Of a DNA stretch of 14,187 bases, positions 6,331 to 13,487 are shown piece by piece (the first letter of the stretch is position 1; the number at the start of each line of letters is the position of its first letter). Position numbers and translations under genes: made by a program. The notes below the pieces were generated by a model. That model made no database searches and was not told the origin of the DNA. It saw only the letters and a program-made list of their open reading frames with translations. The stretch spans positions 1 to 14,187 of the forward strand of contig JAHEFC010000054.1 of the NCBI GenBank assembly GCA_024640385.1. The letters are read 5' to 3'. Source of the DNA: Sphingobacteriales bacterium (lineage in GTDB: Bacteria; Bacteroidota; Bacteroidia; Chitinophagales; Chitinophagaceae).

Positions 6331-6798
6331 TTATTTGGTTAATTTCTGCCAGTTCAGGTCGGCTTTGGAGCGAAGGCTGCTCTCGTCTTTATTCCAGCTT
6401 TTCAATGTGTTGTTGAAGTATTTATTGTAGAACAGGTAAAGCTTTCCATCCAGCACCTTGAATGTTTCCGGATCCACTTCCACTTTTTCACCATTCTTTC
6501 CCATGGCATAGGCACACCAGCCGCCATATTGGGGCTCATAGCGAGCGGGTGCAGCCCTGAAGGTTTCTTTATTTTGCGGAGTAGAGAAATGATAAGTAAC
6601 GCCCTCATAAACCAGGGCGTTGGCGGCATTTCCCCTGATGGCTTTACCCTGGGTGAAATAAGCTACCGGGTCATATCCTTCTATGGCAAGTGAGGAACCG
6701 GAAAGATTGAAATCTTTTTTTCTTTTTTCCTGCTGTGCATCGGCAGCCAGGTGCAGGCTGAGGAACAAGAATAACATGGGCAATAACCTCTTCATCAT
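6331..6798 (-). CDS. Secreted YHS-domain '(seleno)protein'-type protein, first copy
   Basis: A 155-residue protein with a signal peptide (MMKRLLPMLFLFLSLHLAADAQ). A YHS-type domain follows: IEGYDPVAYFTQGKAIRGN (39-57), GVTYHFSTPQNKETF, RYEPQYGGWCAYAMGKNG (86-103), FKVLDGKLYLFYNKYF and a closing KADLNWQKL. The conserved position after GGW is Cys95 (codon TGT), the sole cysteine. It shares the order of motifs with the following gene but differs at many positions, so the duplication is old rather than recent. Two in-frame ATGs lie together at the start; either gives a good signal peptide. It lies 44 bp after the haloperoxidase-like gene. Expected location is the periplasm, and the substrate is unknown. 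Confidence 0.88.
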   Translation of the reverse strand: MMKRLLPMLFLFLSLHLAADAQQEKRKKDFNLSGSSLAIEGYDPVAYFTQGKAIRGNAANALVYEGVTYHFSTPQNKETFRAAPARYEPQYGGWCAYAMGKNGEKVEVDPETFKVLDGKLYLFYNKYFNNTLKSWNKDESSLRSKADLNWQKLTK

Positions 6799-6842
6799 TT
6801 GGCTTTCCCATTAAGACGCAGTTCTATTGCTATCCTTACAAA

Positions 6843-8159
6843 CTACTTTGAATTTTTTGCAGCTCCATAGTGAACCGCCATCTTGTTGACCATGAATTGA
6901 CCAACCTGCCTGCCCTGCCACACACCCTGGTCAATGGCATCCATATAATGTATTCCGCCATACATACGTGATATGGACGCTTCTGCTGCCGCAGCATTGA
7001 AAGAACTGAATTTTCTTGCCTTAAGGCCAAATTCCATTTCGGTATTATCATTGAATGCCAATGAATCTCCGAAAATAGCCGTCAGTATAACAGCCGCAGC
7101 ATTAGATGCCACACTATGCCCGGATACATATTCCGGGAAAGGCGGTGTCTGAAGCAATGGCTTCCAGGCCGGGTCTATTAGCCGCTGGATCACATGTTCG
7201 GGCCTGACCCGGTTAGAACGGTATTTCTCATCCCAGCATGCCATGAAAGCATCAGCGAGTCCTATGGATACTAAAGCATGTACCAGCACAGTTTGCTCAA
7301 TATTCAGTTTTCTTAGCCTGCAGGCAATGCCTGTGATACCTACCCAATGCCCGCCGGGCGAGATCTTCTTCAATCCGAATTCCACATGCCCGATCTGCTG
7401 CACAGCAAATGGATTGCAGTCCCAGAAACTGGCGATCTCCTGTTTGTTTGGATCCCGTTCCCTGTCCACGTCATAGACTTGTTTCATCATCTTGTAAAAA
7501 GATGAACCCTTAGCCGTATCATAGGGCACAGGAGGCTCCGGTTTGAACTGCTGTACCGAATCCAGGTAGAATGTTCTCAGGCTGTTCCAGTGCGGCTCAA
7601 TTGGCGCCATAAAAGCAGGCGGGGTTGGCTTCCAGTATCCATCACCGTTACGAAGGATATAACGGGGCATGTTGTTGAGTTTGTTAAATCCATCACCCGC
7701 AACATATTTCATCACCTGCGCAACAACTGAATCAACCAGCATGGCTGTTTTATTCAACGCCGGGTTCTTCGCATAGGCTGCCATCAGTGAATCCGTATCT
7801 TTCTTCACCATATACCCCGATGGCAACAAACGTTCCCCGGTTTTCATGATGGCCAATAAAATAGCAAGATCTTTGTCCGTTCCGTTCAGCAGCTCTTTAG
7901 ATACGCTGATTCCATTAAAACCATTCAACACCCCTTTGAAAGAAGGCAGTTTGGCATACAGGGTGGCAGTTTCATATGCCGCCAGTGACACATAAGCATA
8001 ATACCTGCTGGCAGCCACCGGTGAAGCCACATCATTCACCATCACATCTGTCACTTTCTTCAGGCATAGCACATACTGATCAGTGGCTGAAGGCTTTGGC
8101 TTCCCGGCAAAAAGGGAAGAAGCAATAAACAGCGATACAGTAAATAATCTCATTTTCAT
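6843..8159 (-). CDS. Secreted vanadium-dependent haloperoxidase / PAP2-family enzyme
   Basis: A 438-residue protein with a signal peptide (MKMRLFTVSLFIASSLFAG) and all three parts of the vanadate/phosphate site shared by vanadium haloperoxidases and type 2 acid phosphatases. These are K312-x6-R319-P320 (KYRSNRVRP), S346-G347-H348 (EYVSGHS) and S397-R398-x5-H404 (SRMYGGIH). His404 would be the residue bonded to vanadium, and His348 the acid/base. Length and the long helical N-terminal half fit vanadium-haloperoxidase-like proteins better than short PAP2 phosphatases. The proposed reaction is oxidation of halide by H2O2 in the periplasm or outside the cell; a phosphatase role cannot be excluded from sequence. 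The gene starts 3 bp after the stop of the large FG-GAP gene, a tight pairing suggesting joint function. A second in-frame ATG (8153) is an alternative start. Confidence 0.88.
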   Translation of the reverse strand: MKMRLFTVSLFIASSLFAGKPKPSATDQYVLCLKKVTDVMVNDVASPVAASRYYAYVSLAAYETATLYAKLPSFKGVLNGFNGISVSKELLNGTDKDLAILLAIMKTGERLLPSGYMVKKDTDSLMAAYAKNPALNKTAMLVDSVVAQVMKYVAGDGFNKLNNMPRYILRNGDGYWKPTPPAFMAPIEPHWNSLRTFYLDSVQQFKPEPPVPYDTAKGSSFYKMMKQVYDVDRERDPNKQEIASFWDCNPFAVQQIGHVEFGLKKISPGGHWVGITGIACRLRKLNIEQTVLVHALVSIGLADAFMACWDEKYRSNRVRPEHVIQRLIDPAWKPLLQTPPFPEYVSGHSVASNAAAVILTAIFGDSLAFNDNTEMEFGLKARKFSSFNAAAAEASISRMYGGIHYMDAIDQGVWQGRQVGQFMVNKMAVHYGAAKNSK

Positions 8160-8162
8160 GGC

Positions 8163-11100
8163 CTAGTAATTTATAAAAACGGGTTGGCCATTATTGACTC
8201 CTGCCATCAGGATCTTCTTGCCTGACCTTTCACCAATGATCTTTACATCACGCACACAACCGCCTATTTTCAGGCCACTCTCAGTCTGATCCTCATACCT
8301 GAAATTTCCTTTCCCATCGCCCAATAACACCACACCCTCATTCGCATCGATCTTTCCGATCTTGATCCGGGTCTGTTCAATATTGCCCAACAACAAAATA
8401 TCTTTCTTCCCGTCTTTATTAAAATCATCAATATGGATAGCATATACAGGGGCAAAATCAGCCTGCACTGGCAAGGATCTTGCCACGTAAGTTCCATTCA
8501 CATTTTCCAGCCAGGTGGTACTGAGATAAGTCACCGAAAGTACCGAGGCCTTTTGCAATTGTTCCGGCGTCAGCACATCTTTGATCTTTACATCTGCATA
8601 CGAATCATAGGTAGGATATTTCTGCCGCAGGCTTACGATCTGGTCAGTCATTTCATCCCGGGACGCCATGGGATAAGAAGTCCCCTGGATATAATAACAG
8701 ATCAGCGGATCTATGAACCCGTTGTTATCAAAGTCTCCATAATATAATTCAACAGGCTGGGTTGCACTGGCATGCAATTGGGAATTATCTCCCCAGTTTC
8801 CTGCTACCATGTCCAGATCGCCATCTCCATCAAGATCATCAAATGCCATCCTGTTCCACCACCCGTTCAGTTTTTCTTTGAATATTTTTTCAGAAACATC
8901 ACTGCATTTGCCATTCTCAAAATGAAATGCCTTCAACGGCATCCACTCACCGCAGATGATCAGTTCATTCTTCTTATCCCCATTCATGTCAACCCAAGCC
9001 GCATCCGTAACCATACCCAGGTTATTGAACATAGGCGCCTTCGAAGATGTCACATCGGTGAACTTCCCTTTTCCGTCATTCTCCAACAACATGCTGGGAA
9101 CCGGCATGGGATATTGCTCTGGCTTTACTCTGCCAGAAATAAAAAGATCGTTATCTCCATCCCCGTCAAAATCCAACACAGTAACTTGGGATCCTGAAAT
9201 ATTATCTACAGGCAACAGCTCTTTCTTCAGCAGAAACCTTCCCCCTTCATTGATATATAACCTGTCCTGCAAACTGGATGGATCATCAATGGCATAGCCT
9301 CCGCTTACCACGTATAGATCCATATCTCCATCTTTGTCAGCATCGAAGAACACCGCACCACAATCTTCATCTCCGGCATCAGCTTCAATATCCGGTTGCT
9401 TCGACTCTACATAACGGCCATCCTGCAGCTGAATAAAGATCGCTCCTTTCTGGCCTTTGGGACTGCAGATGTAAAGGTCCGTCAGCTTGTCACCGTTGAC
9501 ATCACCCGTTGCAATTCTGGGCCCGCTGTAGGAAAGCATATTCGGCATCAGGGGCTGGATCTTGAAATCATTGACCACATCTTCTGTATGCTTATAAGGC
9601 AACGAAACACTGGCTTCACTGAACAGCGTTTTTGCAGGCAATGCCGGGGGGATATTCTTCAATCCCGGTTTGTATTCAAACAACACTGTTTTATCTATAC
9701 CAATATTTCCCCTCATCACTTCGTAGGTTCCATCAGGCCAGACGATCTTTATAGAATCAATTTTGTTTTCTTTCAATCCAAAATGCAATGGCCCCTGCAT
9801 GGCGCTCTGAAAACCGTGTACAGGATAATTCTGGACCGAGTAACTTTTTGTGCCAGCGTAAACTGATACTGATGCACCTAAAGCCAGTGTATTTTTCCCG
9901 TACCCTTTCAGATTCACGTTCAGGAAATGTCCGCCTTTCGCATCTTCGATCGTATTGTTCCGGTACAATCCCGCCTCCTGGTTCATTGAATTGACCACCA
10001 GGTCAAGGTCGCCGTCATTGTCCAGATCAGCATATACTGCACCATGACTGAAATTCAACTCCCCAAAACCCCAGTCTGCAGACCTGTCTTTAAAACTCAA
10101 TCCATCCACATTTTCAAAAATATAATTATGAAGAGGTGTTGACACAATTGTTTGCAGCATGCCAAACATCTTATCATCGGTAGTACCCTGTATGTGCTTC
10201 AAACGCTCGTTGGCATAGAATTTCATGAAGTCGCGGTTGATCATGTCACGGCCATAGCCATTGGTGACAAACAAATCTTTGAAACCGTCATTATTATAAT
10301 CAGCTAACAAGGCTGACCAGCTCCAGTCAGTATTGGACACTTTAGCGATCTGGCCTATTTCACTGAAGGTACCGTTGCCGTTATTGATCTGCAGCATGTT
10401 CCTCATCAACTGATGATAGAACCCATTCTGCAAAGTATTATTATAGAGTTCATAATTATCCGGTGCATACAAAAGTTTCTGCCTCCGGTTATCTTCAGGA
10501 AGCATATCGAGCGTATAGATGTCTGCACGACCATCATTATTAATGTCTGCAACATCAACGCCCATGGAGAAATTAGAAAGATGGCCCAATGAAGATTTGA
10601 GCACTTCCCTGAATGTGCCGTTGCCATTATTCATGTACATATAATCCTCTTCAACATAATCGTTGGTCACATACATATCTGGCCAGCCGTCGTTGTTGAT
10701 ATCGGAAATATTTAATCCTAATCCATATCCCAACGGATTAGAAATGATACCTGCCTTCAGGGTCACATCCACAAACTTACCCTCCCTGTTCTCATATAAC
10801 CTGTCACCTGCGCCTGGGTCAACCATCTTCTTGACATAGGCTGCATCAAAATTCCGGAGGTTCTTGATATTGTGATTCATCACGAAAAGATCCAGGTCAC
10901 CATCGCGATCATAATCAAAAAAAGCAGACTGCGTTGAGTAGCCCATATCGTTGACTCCCATTTCCGCTGCTTTATCGGTGAACGTTAGATTCCCATTATT
11001 GATCAGCAATTGGTTCTGACGATGTGAAGAATCCAGATCACCCGAATAACACACATAGATATCCAGGAAACCGTCTCCATTTACATCTGCTACGGAAGCT

Positions 11101-11456
11101 CCTGTTTTCCACCCCCTTCGGCCACCTGCACCCGAAGTGCGGGTGATATCAGTGAATTTCCAGTTGCCCTGGTTGATATAAAGTTTGTTGGGAAGAAGAT
11201 TGGCGGTAAAGAACAGGTCCACCAATCCATCGTTATTGAAATCACCGGCAGCAACACCGCCCCCGTTAAAGAAATATTCGTAGGTGATAATGTTCAGCTC
11301 GGGTGATTCCAACACTTTGTTCTGGAAAAGAATCCCGGTTTCAGCAGAAGGCTGTTTTGTGAATAGTGTTTTTTCCTGGCTGAACGAATTAAAATCTGTC
11401 AGGATAATCAGCAGCAACAGGATCGCACAACTCCGCAGGTATAATGATATCAACAT
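8163..11456 (-). CDS. Large secreted FG-GAP/VCBS repeat protein with ASPIC/UnbV domain
   Basis: A 1097-residue protein with an N-terminal signal peptide (MLISLYLRSCAILLLLIILT...FSQ). I count fourteen DxNxDGxxD-type loops of the FG-GAP/VCBS kind. Seven fall at about residues 72, 124, 181, 252, 304, 386 and 478 (for example GDFNNDGLVDLFF, ADVNGDGFLDIYV). An ASPIC/UnbV domain follows at about 510-593 (GASVSVYAG, SMQ-like QSAMQGPLHFGL, IKIVWPDGT). Seven more fall at about 652, 705, 762, 823, 874, 908 and 1010. FG-GAP repeats form calcium-binding beta-propeller blades, so two propellers around the ASPIC domain are plausible. Relatives are CRTAC1-like surface or periplasmic proteins with a binding or scaffold role. 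The ATG at 11456 is preferred; the frame reaches 11477, where only a TTG lies. It is first in the six-gene minus-strand array. Confidence 0.92.
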   Translation of the reverse strand: MLISLYLRSCAILLLLIILTDFNSFSQEKTLFTKQPSAETGILFQNKVLESPELNIITYEYFFNGGGVAAGDFNNDGLVDLFFTANLLPNKLYINQGNWKFTDITRTSGAGGRRGWKTGASVADVNGDGFLDIYVCYSGDLDSSHRQNQLLINNGNLTFTDKAAEMGVNDMGYSTQSAFFDYDRDGDLDLFVMNHNIKNLRNFDAAYVKKMVDPGAGDRLYENREGKFVDVTLKAGIISNPLGYGLGLNISDINNDGWPDMYVTNDYVEEDYMYMNNGNGTFREVLKSSLGHLSNFSMGVDVADINNDGRADIYTLDMLPEDNRRQKLLYAPDNYELYNNTLQNGFYHQLMRNMLQINNGNGTFSEIGQIAKVSNTDWSWSALLADYNNDGFKDLFVTNGYGRDMINRDFMKFYANERLKHIQGTTDDKMFGMLQTIVSTPLHNYIFENVDGLSFKDRSADWGFGELNFSHGAVYADLDNDGDLDLVVNSMNQEAGLYRNNTIEDAKGGHFLNVNLKGYGKNTLALGASVSVYAGTKSYSVQNYPVHGFQSAMQGPLHFGLKENKIDSIKIVWPDGTYEVMRGNIGIDKTVLFEYKPGLKNIPPALPAKTLFSEASVSLPYKHTEDVVNDFKIQPLMPNMLSYSGPRIATGDVNGDKLTDLYICSPKGQKGAIFIQLQDGRYVESKQPDIEADAGDEDCGAVFFDADKDGDMDLYVVSGGYAIDDPSSLQDRLYINEGGRFLLKKELLPVDNISGSQVTVLDFDGDGDNDLFISGRVKPEQYPMPVPSMLLENDGKGKFTDVTSSKAPMFNNLGMVTDAAWVDMNGDKKNELIICGEWMPLKAFHFENGKCSDVSEKIFKEKLNGWWNRMAFDDLDGDGDLDMVAGNWGDNSQLHASATQPVELYYGDFDNNGFIDPLICYYIQGTSYPMASRDEMTDQIVSLRQKYPTYDSYADVKIKDVLTPEQLQKASVLSVTYLSTTWLENVNGTYVARSLPVQADFAPVYAIHIDDFNKDGKKDILLLGNIEQTRIKIGKIDANEGVVLLGDGKGNFRYEDQTESGLKIGGCVRDVKIIGERSGKKILMAGVNNGQPVFINY

Positions 11457-11566
11457 AAGGGCTTTTGACAATTGCAAGTTGGTGAATTTAAATAAAAACT
11501 GCCCTTTCCAGCCCCTTTTTTATGGGAGAGGACCATAGTAAGTGTTAAATCATAAAACCGGGCGTA

Positions 11567-12331
11567 TCAGACTCCTGCAATACGTGATTTATAAGTGGCC
11601 AGTGCCTCTTCCAGCCTCTCCTTGGCCGTGGTGTCTCCCGGCACATTATGGGAGGGGTGAATATGAAGCTTGAAGCCCCTGTCCGCAAGGATCTCGCCAA
11701 CGGTGGTGACCGTCATCCAGACTGCAGTCACAAAGGCCATGGTAGACAATGGCCCGAGTTTGTCCTGGTGATTTTTTACCGGTACGCTGGCATCTTCTGC
11801 CGGCGCACAGGAGTCCACCACCAGGTCGGCCACATCGAAAATGGTTTTTCCGGAGGAATGGCGTGTCTGCTTGCCTTTTGCAGCAGCGGCAGATCCATAG
11901 GCGATCACCTTCATACCCTTTTTCTTGGCCTCAATGGCAACATCAATATTCACATTATTGATTCCCGAATGGGAAAAGATCCACATAGTATCCCGGGGAT
12001 CGAAATTGTAACCCTTCATGATCTCTACACCATAGCCTTCCACCCTCTCCAAAAAAACAAACTGGTGCACGCCCATCTCACCCGTGATCCGGGTAAAAAA
12101 TGTAAGCGGCAATTCTACCATGGGATGAAAGCCCACAAATCCGCCGATCCGCGGATACATTTCCTCCACCGGAATGGTTGCATGTCCACATCCGAATGTG
12201 TGCACCCATCTTCCACATTCAATACTGTCTGCCATTATTTCCGCAGCCTTTCGGATATTCTCCATCTGGGTGTCTTCGATCTTCGTCATAACAGCCCTTG
12301 CATTTTCGAGCCACTGTTTTGCTAACATCAT
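11567..12331 (-). CDS. SIS-domain sugar isomerase-like protein (UPF0309 type)
   Basis: A 254-residue cytosolic protein with a SIS (sugar isomerase) fold: VHTFGCGHATIPVEE (43-57) as the first phosphosugar loop, then FSHSGINNVNIDVA (119-132) as the serine-rich phosphate loop, KKGMKVIAYGS, and TRHSSGKTIFDVADLVVD (156-173). A long N-terminal helix precedes the domain. This layout is that of the UPF0309 / 'sugar isomerase domain-containing' group, thought to act on phosphorylated sugars or amino sugars; the exact substrate is not known. The first loop carries Cys48 and His50. The gene starts 3 bp after the permease stop and is last in the ROK-permease-SIS unit. Two adjacent ATGs open the gene. A 110-bp gap separates it from the large FG-GAP gene on the same strand, where I see no clear terminator or promoter. 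Confidence 0.88.
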   Translation of the reverse strand: MMLAKQWLENARAVMTKIEDTQMENIRKAAEIMADSIECGRWVHTFGCGHATIPVEEMYPRIGGFVGFHPMVELPLTFFTRITGEMGVHQFVFLERVEGYGVEIMKGYNFDPRDTMWIFSHSGINNVNIDVAIEAKKKGMKVIAYGSAAAAKGKQTRHSSGKTIFDVADLVVDSCAPAEDASVPVKNHQDKLGPLSTMAFVTAVWMTVTTVGEILADRGFKLHIHPSHNVPGDTTAKERLEEALATYKSRIAGV

Positions 12332-12334
12332 TCG

Positions 12335-13483
12335 TTATTTTTTATTTAGTTTTTGCATAATGAAATAAAACAGAATGGCCATTACCAGGATCTCCACATA
12401 ACAGACCAGCGCCAGGTTGGCTACACCGTACTCCTGTATAATGATGCCCGTAAAATAATTGATCAGCATATTGCCGATCAGGGCCACAACAAATACAAAA
12501 CTGATCGCTGTTCCTGAAATGGCCGTAAAATGGTGCCCCACAAATCCAAGCATCACCGGGAATCCGCCCGATAAACCCGCACCCGACAAACAAAGACCTG
12601 CTGTAACACTGACCACATCATTACCGAACTGCATCAGCAATACACCTGCGATCAACAGCACAAGGCAAGTCCAGAGTAATCTCACCTGCGATATTTTTCT
12701 CAACATTGTGCCTGTTACTATGCGCATAGCAACCATTCCCATCATATGGAACGACAAGGCAAACAATGCCTGTCCTTCGCTCATCAGATCCCTTGATCCA
12801 ATATAGACGGTGGTCCAGTTTGTAATGATCGACTCCAGGCTGCTCTGGAAAAACAGGAAGAACGAGATCAGTAATAATAAAGGCACCAGTAGTTTGCTCC
12901 ACTCGATCCGGATACCTCCCTGGCTTGTTTTTGCAGGCGGAAACCGGGTGAAAAGATATATCAAGCCCAGCACCAGTGTGATCCAGCCCAATCCGGCGAG
13001 AACCTGCAAAGGCGCCACTACATTGATCAGCAGCCCAAGTATCAGTGGCATTCCCAATGCCCCCAAACCGAAAAACACGCCGAGGATATTGAGATTGGGA
13101 CCCTTGTGTTCATCACTCAAATCAACCACAATAGAATTGGTGGCTCCATTGATCACACCTCCGCTTATCCCAAAAAGAAATATGAATGCCCTCAGCAAAT
13201 TGACGTCATGGGAATATGCAATGCCCTCAAATCCTATAAAGATGCCGAGCGCGGCAGCAAACATGAGGTATTTATATCCGTATCGATCACAGACGGGACC
13301 GAAGATCAGCGAGCCGATGATGAGACCAATGGGAAGAATGGAAAACAAGGTGCCTGAATCATAATTATTCAGCTCGAATTTCGTTTTCAGCTCATTGGCC
13401 AGCGAGCCCAGCGTTACGATGGTCATACCGAATATCAGCATGCCGGAACAGGCCGCAGCAAATGCGATCTTCTTATTATACAA
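12335..13483 (-). CDS. MFS sugar permease candidate
   Basis: A 382-residue membrane protein with about twelve hydrophobic segments in the usual 6+6 layout, with the central loop near residues 185-200 (RFPPAKTSQGGIRIEW). The loop between helices 2 and 3 reads GPVCDRYGYK (62-71), the MFS motif A with Asp66 and Arg67. The segment INGATNSIVVDLSDEHKGPN (111-130) resembles the fucose/glucose-galactose (FHS-like) transporters, which carry an Asn-rich motif in helix 4, so a sugar cargo is likely. It is about 20-50 residues shorter than classic FHS permeases. The flanking ROK and SIS genes, 4 and 3 bp away, support uptake of a sugar that is then handled in the cytosol. Substrate is inferred only. Confidence 0.9.
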   Translation of the reverse strand: MYNKKIAFAAACSGMLIFGMTIVTLGSLANELKTKFELNNYDSGTLFSILPIGLIIGSLIFGPVCDRYGYKYLMFAAALGIFIGFEGIAYSHDVNLLRAFIFLFGISGGVINGATNSIVVDLSDEHKGPNLNILGVFFGLGALGMPLILGLLINVVAPLQVLAGLGWITLVLGLIYLFTRFPPAKTSQGGIRIEWSKLLVPLLLLISFFLFFQSSLESIITNWTTVYIGSRDLMSEGQALFALSFHMMGMVAMRIVTGTMLRKISQVRLLWTCLVLLIAGVLLMQFGNDVVSVTAGLCLSGAGLSGGFPVMLGFVGHHFTAISGTAISFVFVVALIGNMLINYFTGIIIQEYGVANLALVCYVEILVMAILFYFIMQKLNKK

Positions 13484-13487
13484 GATT

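Noticed and set aside
6331..6798. Possible selenocysteine (TGA) codon in the YHS genes
   Set aside because: The conserved position is encoded by TGT (first copy) and TGC (second copy), and neither gene has an in-frame TGA.
11457..11477. Seven extra N-terminal residues of the FG-GAP protein
   Set aside because: The upstream start would be a TTG; the ATG at 11456 gives a normal signal peptide on its own.
11648..12325. 225-codon plus-strand reading frame opposite the SIS gene
   Set aside because: It mirrors the SIS coding sequence, is rich in Cys, His and Arg without any domain pattern, and has no leader or neighbour support.
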